From the NCBI RefSeq assembly GCF_040654195.1, contig NZ_JBFAHM010000001.1:186001-250000 (forward strand): a stretch of DNA of 64,000 nt. The letters run 5' to 3'. Of the stretch, positions 41,401 through 50,066 are shown one piece after another; positions within the stretch are counted from its first letter, which is position 1; every line of letters begins with the position of its first letter. The stretch comes from Hamadaea sp013361475. Lineage in GTDB: Bacteria > Actinomycetota > Actinomycetes > Mycobacteriales > Micromonosporaceae. Below the pieces are notes generated by a model. That model ran no database searches. It was not told the origin of the DNA and saw only the letters and a list, made by a program, of their open reading frames with translations. Made by a program: the position numbers and the translations under genes.

Positions 41401-42555
41401 GTGCGTCCGATCCGGCGAGGCGACCGGGGTGCGGCGGTGCTCGAGATCCGCGGCATCCTCGCGGGCATGAGCTTGGCCGACGAGAAGCCCGAGAACGATG
41501 CCGCCTCCTTCACGGACGACGTGGAGCGGGGCGTACGCGCCTTCCAGCAGAGCCGAGGGCTGTCGGTCGACGGCGAAGTGGGTGACGAGACGTGGCGGGC
41601 GTTGCTGGCCGCGCAGTGGCACCTGGGCGCCCGGACCCTCTACCACGCCGTGCCCGACGCGCTGACCGGCGACGACGTACGCCAACTGCAGGAACGCCTG
41701 CTGGAGATGGGCTACGACGTCGGCCGGGCCGACGGGGTCTACGGGCCGCGTACGGCGCGGGCGGTGGCGCAGTTCCAGCGGGAGGTCGGCCTCACTCCGG
41801 ACGGCGCCTGCGGCCCGCAGACGCTGCACGCGCTGCGCCGGCTCGGCCGGAAGGTGACCGGGGGCGCCCCGCTGCGTCTGCGGGAGGAGCAGGTCTTCCG
41901 GGCGTACGGGCCGGTGCTGGTCGGGCGGCAGATCGTCATCGACCCCGGGCACGGCAGCGCCGATGATCCCGGCGTCACCGTCCCGGACGGTCCGCTGCGC
42001 TGGTCCGAGGCCGATCTCGCGTACGACCTGGCGGCCCGGTTGGAGGGCCGGTTGGCCGCCTGCGGCATGCGCGTCCACCTGACCCGGGGGCCCAACCCGC
42101 CGACGGAGGTCTCCAGTTTGCAGCGGGCGCAACTCGCCAACGACCTCGGCGCCGACCTGCTGATCTCCATCCACATCGACGGGCACAAGAATCCGGCCGC
42201 CGACGGGGTCGCCGCGTTCCACTACGGCACCGACAACGGCGTCACCTCGACGATGGGGGAGCGGCTGGCCGGTCTGGTCCTGCGCGAGATCGTCGCCCGA
42301 ACCGGCCTGCGCAACTGCCAGGTGCACGCCAAGAGCTGGGACGTCCTCAAGCTGACCCGGATGCCCGCCGTACGCGTGGACATCGGCTACCTGACCTCGC
42401 CGTCGGACCGCGAGCGGCTGACGGATCCCCGGTTCCGGGACCGGGTCGTGGAGGCCATCGTGGCGGCCGTGCAGCGGATGTACTACCCGGTCGACGCCGA
42501 CGTGCTGACCGGCTCGATCGACGTGAGCGCCCTACGAGCCGAGCTGGCCCGATAG
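41401..42555 (+). CDS. cwlM: CwlM-like N-acetylmuramoyl-L-alanine amidase homologue
   Basis: A 384-residue protein with two N-terminal peptidoglycan-binding helical repeats (about 5-75 and 85-145) and an Amidase_3 domain (about 175-370). Zinc-ligand positions are H184 (IDPGHG), E203 (SEADLAYDL) and H258 (SIHID). The position usually holding the catalytic glutamate is D327 (RVDIGY). No signal peptide is visible, so it is cytoplasmic, as in mycobacterial CwlM, which is a PknB-controlled activator of MurA rather than a hydrolase. GTG at 41401 has AGGAGGT upstream. Confidence 0.88.
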   Translation: MRPIRRGDRGAAVLEIRGILAGMSLADEKPENDAASFTDDVERGVRAFQQSRGLSVDGEVGDETWRALLAAQWHLGARTLYHAVPDALTGDDVRQLQERLLEMGYDVGRADGVYGPRTARAVAQFQREVGLTPDGACGPQTLHALRRLGRKVTGGAPLRLREEQVFRAYGPVLVGRQIVIDPGHGSADDPGVTVPDGPLRWSEADLAYDLAARLEGRLAACGMRVHLTRGPNPPTEVSSLQRAQLANDLGADLLISIHIDGHKNPAADGVAAFHYGTDNGVTSTMGERLAGLVLREIVARTGLRNCQVHAKSWDVLKLTRMPAVRVDIGYLTSPSDRERLTDPRFRDRVVEAIVAAVQRMYYPVDADVLTGSIDVSALRAELAR

Positions 42556-43209
42556 CGATCGGGTCGCCGGGCGTACCGGGCGCAGCAGGCCCTCAGGACT
42601 CATCGAGCCCAGGAGCTTCTCGAGGGCGTACTCGACGTCGGACTTCCACGAGAGCGCTGTTCTCAACTCCATGCGCAGGCGGGGGAAGCGCGGGTGCGGG
42701 CGGACGGTCTTGAAGCCGACCGCGGTGAAGAAGTCGGCCGGGGTCACGCAGCCCACCGGGCCGAGCTCGGAGTCGAGTTCGCCGAACTTGGCGTCGCCGA
42801 ACGCCTCGATCGCCTTGATGCCGCGCTTCATCAGGTCGCGGGCCATGGCCTGGACGAGCATGCGGCCCAAGCCGCCCCCGGCGAACGGCGCGACGACGTT
42901 GGCCGTCATGAAGAGGGCGGCGTCGGGGGAGACCGGTGAGGTCGGGAAGGCGTGACTACGCGGCACGTACGCCGGTGGCGCGTACATGACGAACCCGGCC
43001 GGCATGCCGTCGACGTAGACGATCTTGCCGCAGGATCCCCACTCCAGCAGCGTCTGGGAGACCCAGGCCTCCTTCTCCAGCCCCGGATCGCCGTTGGCGC
43101 ACGCGCGCTCGGCCGAGACCGGATCCAGCTCCCAATAGACGCAGCCCCGGCAACTGCGGGGCAGGTCTTCCAGGGTGTCCAGGGTCAGATTGACCACGCG
43201 TCGCGACAT
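42532..43209 (-). CDS. GNAT-family acetyltransferase (Rv3916c-type)
   Basis: A 225-residue protein with the GNAT acetyl-CoA-binding segment (FMTANVVAPFAGGGLGRMLVQAMARDLMKRGIKAIEAFG). The N-terminus contains SCRGCVYWELDP and a conserved region shared with actinobacterial proteins encoded between cwlM and parB, such as Rv3916c. The ATG at 43209 (MSRRVVNLTLDTLEDL) is chosen over a longer in-frame extension. It overlaps cwlM convergently by 24 bases. Its substrate is unknown. Confidence 0.8.
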   Translation of the reverse strand: MSRRVVNLTLDTLEDLPRSCRGCVYWELDPVSAERACANGDPGLEKEAWVSQTLLEWGSCGKIVYVDGMPAGFVMYAPPAYVPRSHAFPTSPVSPDAALFMTANVVAPFAGGGLGRMLVQAMARDLMKRGIKAIEAFGDAKFGELDSELGPVGCVTPADFFTAVGFKTVRPHPRFPRLRMELRTALSWKSDVEYALEKLLGSMSPEGLLRPVRPATRSLSGQLGS

Positions 43210-43433
43210 GGCGTGCCCGCTCTGGGTAGTGATGCTGGAAAATGCCGACCTCTCGAAAATACGCGCTGTAACGACCAAACGCGAGGAGATCCGGGCACGA
43301 TCCGCCGTTCGCGTCCATCTACCGGGACGAAGAGCCACCTTCCGGGAACTGGCCGGGACCGCGGTACCCACGCGCCGTTACTATCGAAACTTGTATGCGC
43401 GCCTCGCCAGGGGCGCAAGGAGGCGAGGCTGGC

Positions 43434-44771
43434 ATGAGCGGCTGGGGTGACAGCAGCGGAACGACGCTGGACGACTACACCGGGGTGTACGCCCAGCGCG
43501 TCGCCGGGATGACCGCCAGCGAGATCCGAGCACTCTTCGCCGTCGCCAACCGTCCCGAGGTCGTCTCCCTGGCCGGTGGCGCCCCCTACACCTCCGCCCT
43601 GCCCCTGGACGCCATCGGCGAGATGCTGCGCGATCTCATCGCCAACCAGGGCTCGCAGGCCCTCCAGTACGGCATCGGCCAGGGCCTGCCGGAGCTGCGC
43701 GAGCAGATCTGCGAGGTGATGGCCGACAGCGGCATCGACGCGGCCATGGGCGCCTCGCCCGACGACGTCGTCGTCACGATCGGCGGTCAGCAGGCGCTCG
43801 ACCTGGTGGCGCGGCTGTTCCTCGACCCGGGTGACGTCGTGCTGGCCGAAGGCCCGACCTACGTCGGCGCGCTCGGCGCGTTCCAGACGGCGCAGGCCCG
43901 CGTGGTGCACGTCGCCATGGATGACGACGGGCTCATCCCGGCCGCGCTCGAAGAGGCCATCAAGGCGACCGCCGCGGCCGGACGCCGGGCGAAGTTCCTC
44001 TACACGATCCCGACCTACCAGAACCCGGCCGGCGTCACCCTCACCGAGGAGCGCCGTGAGCAGGTCCTCGACATCTGCGAGCGGGCCGGACTGCTGGTCA
44101 TCGAGGACGACCCGTACGGCAAGCTCAGTTTCGGCGGCCAGGCCCCGCGCCCGCTGCGCGCTCGCCGCCGCGAAGGGGTCTTCTACCTCTCCACGTTCTC
44201 CAAGACGATCGCGGCCGGGCTGCGGGTCGGCTGGATCCTGGCTCCCCACGCGGTACGCGACAAGCTGGTGATCGCCACCGAGGCGCAGATCCTGTGCCCG
44301 CCGCACTTCTCCCAGTACGCCGTGAGCACCTATCTCGCGACGATGCCCTGGCGGGAGCAGATCAAGACGTTCGCGCAGCTCTACTCGGAGCGCCGGGACG
44401 CGCTGCTGGAGTCGTTGACCGACCTGATGCCGGCCGGGATGACGTGGACCAAGCCCGAGGGCGGACTGTTCGTCTGGGCGACTCTCCCCGAAGGCATGGA
44501 CGCCAAGGCGATGGTGCCGCGCTCGATCGCCGCCCGGGTGGCATACGTGCCCGGAACCGGGTTTTACGCCGACGGCACCGGCCAGCGGCACCTGCGGCTG
44601 AACTTCTCGTTCCCGCCCGCTGAGCGCATCCGTGAGGGCGTACGCCGCCTCGCCGGGGTCATCGAGCAGGAGATGGCGATGCGGGCCGTCTTCGGCTCCA
44701 CCGGCGGCCTCGGCGCCGCTCCGTCGTCGGGGTCCCGTTGGCCGGGGGCCGACAACCCCGGGCTGGCATGA
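43434..44771 (+). CDS. PLP-dependent aminotransferase (class I/II)
   Basis: A 445-residue fold-type I aminotransferase. Visible signatures are ALQYGIGQGLPELREQI, VVTIGGQQALDLVARLFLDPGD, TIPTYQNPAGVTLTEERR and the PLP lysine in STFSKTIAAGLRVGW, with a C-terminal LRLNFSFPP. It resembles 2-aminoadipate/MocR-type transaminases without the DNA-binding domain. Its stop overlaps the ddl start by four bases (ATGA), so the two are coupled. The amino acid substrate is unknown; D-alanine or lysine metabolism is only suggested by the neighbour. Confidence 0.86.
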   Translation: MSGWGDSSGTTLDDYTGVYAQRVAGMTASEIRALFAVANRPEVVSLAGGAPYTSALPLDAIGEMLRDLIANQGSQALQYGIGQGLPELREQICEVMADSGIDAAMGASPDDVVVTIGGQQALDLVARLFLDPGDVVLAEGPTYVGALGAFQTAQARVVHVAMDDDGLIPAALEEAIKATAAAGRRAKFLYTIPTYQNPAGVTLTEERREQVLDICERAGLLVIEDDPYGKLSFGGQAPRPLRARRREGVFYLSTFSKTIAAGLRVGWILAPHAVRDKLVIATEAQILCPPHFSQYAVSTYLATMPWREQIKTFAQLYSERRDALLESLTDLMPAGMTWTKPEGGLFVWATLPEGMDAKAMVPRSIAARVAYVPGTGFYADGTGQRHLRLNFSFPPAERIREGVRRLAGVIEQEMAMRAVFGSTGGLGAAPSSGSRWPGADNPGLA

Positions 44772-45736
44772 TCGAGTCCATGTCGCGTACCGCCCAGGTC
44801 GGCCGAGTCCTCGTCCTCGCCGGAGGCCTCTCCTACGAACGGGACGTCTCGCTGCGCTCCGGCCAGCGGGTGATCGACGCGCTGAAGGCGGTCGGCGTCG
44901 ACGCCGAACTGCACGATCCCGACGTCACGCTGCTGCCGTCGCTGCGCGAGGACCCGCCGGACGCCGTCGTCATCGCCCTGCACGGCGGGATCGGCGAGGA
45001 CGGCAGCCTCCGCGGCGTACTCGACCTCTGCGGCGTCCCCTACGTCGGCTGCGACGCCCGGGCCGCCCGGCTGGCCTGGGACAAGCCCTCCGCGAAAGCA
45101 GTGCTCTCGGAGGCTGGCATCCCGACGCCGGAGTGGGTCGCGCTGCCGCACGAGCGGTTCTCCGAACTCGGTGCGGTCGCGGTGCTGGACCGGATCGTGG
45201 AGCGCCTCGGGCTGCCGCTGATGGTCAAGCCCGCGCAGGGCGGCTCCGGCCTCGGCGCCACCGTCGTGCGTACGGCGGACGCGCTGCCGGCCGCGATGGT
45301 GGGCTGCTTCGCGTACGGGCCGACGGCGCTGGTCGAGCGCTATGTCGGCGGGGTGGACGTGGCCGTCTCGGTGATCGACCTGGGGGAGGGGCCGTTGGCG
45401 CTCCCGGCGGTCGAGATCGTGCCGAACAGCGGGGTCTACGACTACGCCGCCCGCTACACGGCGGGCGTGACGACGTGGCACACCCCGGCCCGGCTCAAGC
45501 CCGAGGTCGCCGAGCGGGTCGCCGACGCGGCCCTGGCCGCACACCGGGCCCTGGGGCTGCGGGACCTGTCCCGGGTGGACCTCATCGTCACCCCCGACGG
45601 CGAGTGCACTGTTCTCGAGGTGAACGTCGCGCCGGGGATGACCGAGACGTCGCTCCTGCCGATGGCGGTGCAGGCCGCCGGCCTGGACTTCGGCCAGGTG
45701 CTCGCCACGCTCGTCCAGCGCGCTGCGGTCCGTTAG
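44768..45736 (+). CDS. ddl: D-alanine-D-alanine ligase family protein
   Basis: A 322-residue ATP-grasp ligase. The N-terminal VLVLAGGLSYERDVSLRSGQRVI, then VVIALHGGIGEDGSLRGVLDLCGVPYVG, and the ATP-grasp MVKPAQGGSGLGATVV and CTVLEVNVAPGMTETSLLP segments match Ddl. It probably forms D-Ala-D-Ala for lipid II, or is a relaxed-specificity paralogue. The ATG at 44768 overlaps the upstream aminotransferase stop. It fits the MurJ/CwlM/PBP cluster, but a housekeeping ddl elsewhere is likely. Confidence 0.87.
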   Translation: MIESMSRTAQVGRVLVLAGGLSYERDVSLRSGQRVIDALKAVGVDAELHDPDVTLLPSLREDPPDAVVIALHGGIGEDGSLRGVLDLCGVPYVGCDARAARLAWDKPSAKAVLSEAGIPTPEWVALPHERFSELGAVAVLDRIVERLGLPLMVKPAQGGSGLGATVVRTADALPAAMVGCFAYGPTALVERYVGGVDVAVSVIDLGEGPLALPAVEIVPNSGVYDYAARYTAGVTTWHTPARLKPEVAERVADAALAAHRALGLRDLSRVDLIVTPDGECTVLEVNVAPGMTETSLLPMAVQAAGLDFGQVLATLVQRAAVR

Positions 45737-46920
45737 TCGCCGACGGCGGTCGCTGCTGTCCGCGTACTCGTGAAGAGCAGAAGACCGGCCAGCGCGAAGA
45801 GCGACGCGCAGACCTCCACCGGGATCACCGATCCCGCCGCGCCCCGCAGAGCCGCGACCACGAGCGGCACGGTGGTCGCCCCGATCGCGGCGGAGGTACT
45901 GAGCATGCCCGCGACCGTGCCGAAGTGCCTGGTCCCGAAGTGCTGGGCGACCAGCGCGGGCCGGGTCACCGTGGCGACGCCGAAGCCGAGACCGACGGTG
46001 ACCACGCAGAGCACCGCGCCCACGGTCGCGCGGCCCACGAACGGCAGCAGCCCGAGCGCGAGCCCCTGCACCACGAACAGGCCACACACGACGCCGATCG
46101 GCTGGGTCCAGCGCTGCAGCGCGGTGATGGCGATCCGCCCGGTCACCGAGAGCAGCCCGATGAGCCCCGCGATGCTCGCGGCGACCGTCGTGGAGTGCCC
46201 CAGGTCGCGCAGAATGCTGACGAGCTGGATGCCGAGCGTGGTGACCACGGAGCTGTTGGCGGTGAACGCTACCGCGTAGAGCCAGAAGCGCGGCCGCCGC
46301 AGGGTTTCCGCGATCACCGCCTTGCTTGGGTGGTGCTGGTGCCGGCTTGTCGCCGGGCCGTCGGGCACCGCGACGAAGTGCAGGGGGATGGTGACGACGC
46401 CCAGGATCGCGGCCAGCCAGAGGAGCGTCTCGCGCCACCCCAGATGCTCCACGAGCGCGCCGGTGAGCGGCAGGAAGATGGTGCTCGCGAAGCCGCCCAC
46501 GACCGTCACCGTCAGCAGGGCCAGGGCGCGGCGCTCGGCGGGCAGCCGCGGGACGATCACCGCGAAGGCCGGCTCGTAAAGGACCAACGCCCAGGTCACG
46601 CCGATTCCGGCCCACACGAGATAGAGGGTCATGAGATCGTCCACTTGGGACGCCGCTGCCAGCAGGAGGGTCGCGCCGATCGAACCCGCGGTCATCAGCC
46701 CGCGGCCGCCCCGCCGATCGATCCACCGCCCCGCCAGCACCGCGGTGCCCGCCGACGCCAGGGTGCACAAGGTCATCGCGAAGGTCACCCGGGTGGGGCT
46801 GGCGCCGAGATCGCGCGCCATCGGCGTCAACAGCACCGAGTACGCGTAGAAGAGGCAGCCGTAGCCCACCAGTGAGGTGACGGCGAGCGAGCCGACCAGA
46901 ACCCTGCCTCGCGCGCCCAC
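45733..46920 (-). CDS. MFS transporter (oxalate/formate or monocarboxylate-like)
   Basis: A 395-residue major facilitator with 12 membrane segments. The beginning (LVGYGCLFYAYSVLLTPMARDLGAS) and IVPRLPAERRALALLTVTVVGGFASTIFLPLTGAL resemble small-molecule or monocarboxylate MFS carriers. The start is GTG at 46920. It converges with ddl (stop codons overlapping by four bases) and lies 13 bases after the XRE-type regulator, so they probably form one transcript. Confidence 0.83.
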   Translation of the reverse strand: MGARGRVLVGSLAVTSLVGYGCLFYAYSVLLTPMARDLGASPTRVTFAMTLCTLASAGTAVLAGRWIDRRGGRGLMTAGSIGATLLLAAASQVDDLMTLYLVWAGIGVTWALVLYEPAFAVIVPRLPAERRALALLTVTVVGGFASTIFLPLTGALVEHLGWRETLLWLAAILGVVTIPLHFVAVPDGPATSRHQHHPSKAVIAETLRRPRFWLYAVAFTANSSVVTTLGIQLVSILRDLGHSTTVAASIAGLIGLLSVTGRIAITALQRWTQPIGVVCGLFVVQGLALGLLPFVGRATVGAVLCVVTVGLGFGVATVTRPALVAQHFGTRHFGTVAGMLSTSAAIGATTVPLVVAALRGAAGSVIPVEVCASLFALAGLLLFTSTRTAATAVGD

Positions 46921-46933
46921 CCGCCCAGCGTAC

Positions 46934-47767
46934 TCAATTCACGATCTTGGCTTGCCTCTCCCGAATCTCCCGCATCGCCCGCCACGACGGCGATCCCGGC
47001 TCGGTGGTGTAGACGATCAGGCGCTGATCCCGATCGGGGATCAACAGCACCTCACAGTGGAAGTCGACGGCGCCGACGACGGGGTGCACGAAGCTCTTCT
47101 TCATCCCCCGGCGTACCTGCACCTCATGGTCGGCCCACAACTCCCCGAACTCCGGGCTCATCCGCAGCAGCTCGTCGACGAGGCTGTTGAGGCTCTCGTC
47201 GTCGGGATAGCGGGCCGACGCGGCACGCAGGTCGGCCACGGCCGATCGGACGAAGACGCTGTGGTCGAGGTCACACAGGTACTCGGCCAGATGGGGCGAC
47301 CGGAAGATCCAGCGCAGCATGTTGCGCTCGACCCCAGGGGCGCTCAAGTCGCCGATGAACTCCGTCGCCAGGTCGTTCCAGGCCAGGATGTCGTACTTGA
47401 CGTCGATGACGTATGCGGGCTGGTCCGTCATCGCGGCGATCATGTTCTGGATGCCGCGCGGGACGTCTCCCGCTGGACGGCTGGCGGGGGAGACCGTCTC
47501 GCCGGCGAGGTGGAACAGATGCGCCCGCTCGTCGATGCTCAGCATCAGCGCCCGGCCCAGCGCGTTCAGGATCTGCCGGGACGGCCGGGGACCCCGGGCC
47601 TGCTCCAGTCGCGTGTAGTACTCGACCGACATCCCGGCGAGCTGAGCCACCTCCTGGCGCCGCAGTCCAGGCGTACGCCGCCGGCCGTTGTCCGGCAGCC
47701 CGACGTCGATCGGCCGTAGCCGGGCTCTTCTGGCTCGCAGATACTCGGCGAGATCGGCACGGTTCAT
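46934..47767 (-). CDS. XRE-family transcriptional regulator with MmyB-like ligand domain
   Basis: A 277-residue regulator. Residues 1-80 form an XRE helix-turn-helix (LRRQEVAQLAGMSVEYYTRLEQARGPRPSRQIL). The C-terminal MmyB-like domain includes AYVIDVKYDILAWNDLATEFIGDL and NMLRWIFRSP, then VVGAVDFHCEVLLIPDRDQRLIVYTTEPGSPS. It is divergent from the SDR gene, a common arrangement in which the MmyB-type regulator represses the neighbouring dehydrogenase. It is probably co-transcribed with the MFS gene. Confidence 0.92.
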   Translation of the reverse strand: MNRADLAEYLRARRARLRPIDVGLPDNGRRRTPGLRRQEVAQLAGMSVEYYTRLEQARGPRPSRQILNALGRALMLSIDERAHLFHLAGETVSPASRPAGDVPRGIQNMIAAMTDQPAYVIDVKYDILAWNDLATEFIGDLSAPGVERNMLRWIFRSPHLAEYLCDLDHSVFVRSAVADLRAASARYPDDESLNSLVDELLRMSPEFGELWADHEVQVRRGMKKSFVHPVVGAVDFHCEVLLIPDRDQRLIVYTTEPGSPSWRAMREIRERQAKIVN

Positions 47768-47868
47768 GCCTCCAGTTTCCTCTCTTCGGGAGGGACGAAC
47801 CAGGTACCGGCGATACCACCATCAGCCGGGCCTCCCAGGTGGCCACCGGACGGGCGACTGTGGATCTC

Positions 47869-48618
47869 ATGACTTCGATCGCACTCATCACTGGTGGCAA
47901 CAAGGGAATCGGGTACGAGATCGCTCGGGGCCTCGGCACGGCGGGCCACACGGTTCTGGTCGGCGCCCGAGACACCGCGCGGGGCACCGCTGCGGCCTCG
48001 GCACTATCGGCCGAAGGACTGGACGCGCACTTCGTCCAGCTGGACGTGACCGATGCGGCCTCGGTGTCCGCCGCCGCCAAGCACATCGAGCACGAGTACG
48101 CCCGACTCGACATCCTCGTCAACAACGCCGGGATCGCCCGAGCCGACGGAGACGAGCGGGCGGCCGACCCCGCCGCCTGGGCACCGAGCGGCCAGAGCGC
48201 CGACTCGATCCGGGCCGTGTTCGAGGTGAACGTCTTCGGCCTCGTCACCGTCACGAACGCGATGCTGCCCCTGATCCGTCGCTCGGCCGCCGGCCGCATC
48301 GTCAACGTCGCGAGCGAGGTCGGCTCGTTCGGCCTGACCCTGGACCAGTCCAGCCCGTACTGGTCCCTCGTGAGCCTCGGCTACCCGGTGTCCAAGACGG
48401 CGGTCAACATGATCACCGTCCAGTACGCCAAAGAACTCTGGGACACGCCCATCAAGGTGAACTCGGTCTGCCCGGGATACACCGCCACCGACCTCAACGG
48501 GAAGTCCGGCTTCAAGACGCCGGAGGAAGGGGCGCGAGTGGCCGTACGCCTCGCCCAGATCGGGGCGGACGGGCCGACCGCTCAGTTCTTCAACGAAGCG
48601 GGACAGTTGCCCTGGTAG
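47869..48618 (+). CDS. Short-chain dehydrogenase/reductase
   Basis: A 249-residue SDR with the NAD(P)-binding TGGNKGIGYEIARGL, the NNAGIA motif, and the catalytic YPVSK. It resembles carbonyl reductase-like SDRs. It is transcribed divergently from the XRE-type regulator across a 101-base gap. ATG at 47869 is chosen; GTG at 47860 is an alternative. It probably detoxifies a carbonyl compound whose export depends on the adjacent MFS protein, but this is inference. Confidence 0.9.
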   Translation: MTSIALITGGNKGIGYEIARGLGTAGHTVLVGARDTARGTAAASALSAEGLDAHFVQLDVTDAASVSAAAKHIEHEYARLDILVNNAGIARADGDERAADPAAWAPSGQSADSIRAVFEVNVFGLVTVTNAMLPLIRRSAAGRIVNVASEVGSFGLTLDQSSPYWSLVSLGYPVSKTAVNMITVQYAKELWDTPIKVNSVCPGYTATDLNGKSGFKTPEEGARVAVRLAQIGADGPTAQFFNEAGQLPW

Positions 48619-48636
48619 TTCTGAGTTGCTGTCCCC

Positions 48637-48650
48637 GTTTCACGTGAAAC
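48637..48650. other. parS site 1
   Basis: GTTTCACGTGAAAC, the perfect 14-bp core of the ParB-binding palindrome. It lies just after the SDR gene and opens the parS/repeat region. Confidence 0.95.
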
Positions 48651-48657
48651 GGGGCGG

Positions 48658-48813
48658 CCTCGCGTGGGCGGGTGTGCTTTCTGCTTCGCGTGGGCGGGTG
48701 TGTTTTCTGCTTTCACGTGAGCCGGTCTGTTTCTGCTTTCGCCTGAGCGGGTCTGCTTTCGCGTGAATGGGCCTGCTTCGCGTGAGCGGGCCTGCTTTGG
48801 CGTGAACGGGTCT
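48658..48813. repeat. Tandem array of seven degenerate parS-like repeats
   Basis: Seven consecutive units: three of 26 bases (48658, 48684, 48710) and four of 19-20 bases (48736, 48756, 48776, 48795). Each contains a decayed half of the ParB palindrome (TTTCRCGTGA-like) followed by GCGGGTCTG or a close variant. The best is CTTTCACGTGAGCC at 48710. The array is bracketed by perfect parS sites at 48637 and 48829. It may bind ParB weakly, or record amplification from parS. Confidence 0.75.
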
Positions 48814-48828
48814 ACGGGACGGCGGCTG

Positions 48829-48842
48829 GTTTCACGTGAAAC
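48829..48842. other. parS site 2
   Basis: GTTTCACGTGAAAC, perfect core, extended to TGGTTTCACGTGAAACCA. Lies between the tandem repeat array and the HIT-like gene. Confidence 0.95.
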
Positions 48843-48915
48843 CAGCCGCCGTTTCTGTTGCTGTCCCTGGTGTGCCCTGTAGTCGGCAGCCGGCTGCCTA
48901 CTGTCCGGTCGGGGG

Positions 48916-49941
48916 CTATCCCGCGGATCCTGTTGGCTGCTGTCCCTCGGGCCCGGTTGGCGGCTGTCCCGCGGATCCTGTTGGCTGGGGCGCTGATCCC
49001 GTTGGCGGCTGTCCTGCGGGCCCGGTTGGCGGTTGTCCCACCGATCCCGTTGGCGGCTGAGCCGGATGCTGCGGAGCGGCCGTGGACTGTCCCGCGATTG
49101 TGCCAGGCTCGCCAGCGACCGCTACGGACTGTCCTGCGGAGGCTGTGTGCTGTCCCGTGGCGGCGGCGTGTTGTCCGGGACGGGGGACTGAGGCCACTCC
49201 GACCGCTGCGCCGCTCGGCTTCTCCGTCTCCGGGCTCTTTTCCACGCCCTCGGACACCTGGACCGCCGGCTCTGCAGGACTTGCCTCGCTCCCACCGGCC
49301 CCGCCGTCGCTCTCCTTCTCGTCGCTCAGAACGCCGAGGCCTTCGACGAAGCTCGACGGCGCCTGCCATTCGATCCGGGGCGGCTGAGCCAACGCCGTGC
49401 CGCCGAACTCGGCGAGCCAGGCGGCGACGAGCGCAAGGTCCTCCCGCCACCTGCGCTCCTCGACCGGCGGCAGAATGTCGTCCCACATCGGCAGGAAAGA
49501 GCCACGCAGTTGCAGCTGACCCTTCGGCCGCGCCATGAACCAGAGGTGCAGGTGCGCGGCGCCGTCTCCCCAGCGGTTCACGTGCACCCTCGCGACGTCG
49601 TCGAGCGACCGGATCGCACGCTCAACGCGGACGGTCATGACGCCCAACTCGGCGGCGAGCAGGTTGGGCAGATCGCCGAGGTCCAGATGCGACCGCGGCT
49701 CCAGGATCAGAATCATCGGCAGGCCGGTCGGGCGGTCCATGGAGCGCACCCGCCAGCGCTCGTTGACCCAGATGTACGAGTCGTCGCCGGACTGGCAAGC
49801 CTTGCAGTCGGCGATCTCCTCACCCTTGCGGGCGGGCTCGACGTCGACCGGCGCATCCAGCGCCTTGACCTTCAGATCGCCCTCGAACGGGAACGTGTCC
49901 CAGGAGGTGAAGGCCGGGAGGGGGAGGGGTGTTTCAGCCAC
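48916..49941 (-). CDS. HIT-like protein with low-complexity PTG-repeat tail
   Basis: A 341-residue protein. Residues about 20-170 resemble the histidine triad superfamily: CKAC, RPTGLPMILILEPRSHLDLGDLP, and AAHLHLWFMARP (a HxHxW version of the triad). This suggests nucleotide hydrolase or transferase ancestry. From about residue 215 the sequence is low complexity, ending in repeats of QPPTGSAG/QPPTGPAG type. The start codon is ATG at 49941. A parS site lies about 100 bases upstream. The exact function is unknown. Confidence 0.72.
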   Translation of the reverse strand: MAETPLPLPAFTSWDTFPFEGDLKVKALDAPVDVEPARKGEEIADCKACQSGDDSYIWVNERWRVRSMDRPTGLPMILILEPRSHLDLGDLPNLLAAELGVMTVRVERAIRSLDDVARVHVNRWGDGAAHLHLWFMARPKGQLQLRGSFLPMWDDILPPVEERRWREDLALVAAWLAEFGGTALAQPPRIEWQAPSSFVEGLGVLSDEKESDGGAGGSEASPAEPAVQVSEGVEKSPETEKPSGAAVGVASVPRPGQHAAATGQHTASAGQSVAVAGEPGTIAGQSTAAPQHPAQPPTGSVGQPPTGPAGQPPTGSAPQPTGSAGQPPTGPEGQQPTGSAG

Positions 49942-50043
49942 GAGGGAACCCTATCGGAGCGGGTCATCGGCTGTCTCCCCTCCGGGCGTGCCCTCACCCT
50001 CCCAGCGGCTCCCGCGCGCTCCCGCCACCTCCATGGCGCTCCC

Positions 50044-50057
50044 GTTTCACGTGAAAC
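50044..50057. other. parS site 3
   Basis: GTTTCACGTGAAAC, perfect core, upstream of the HIT-like gene and just before a DnaA-box field. Confidence 0.95.
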
Positions 50058-50066
50058 CGGCTGGCG

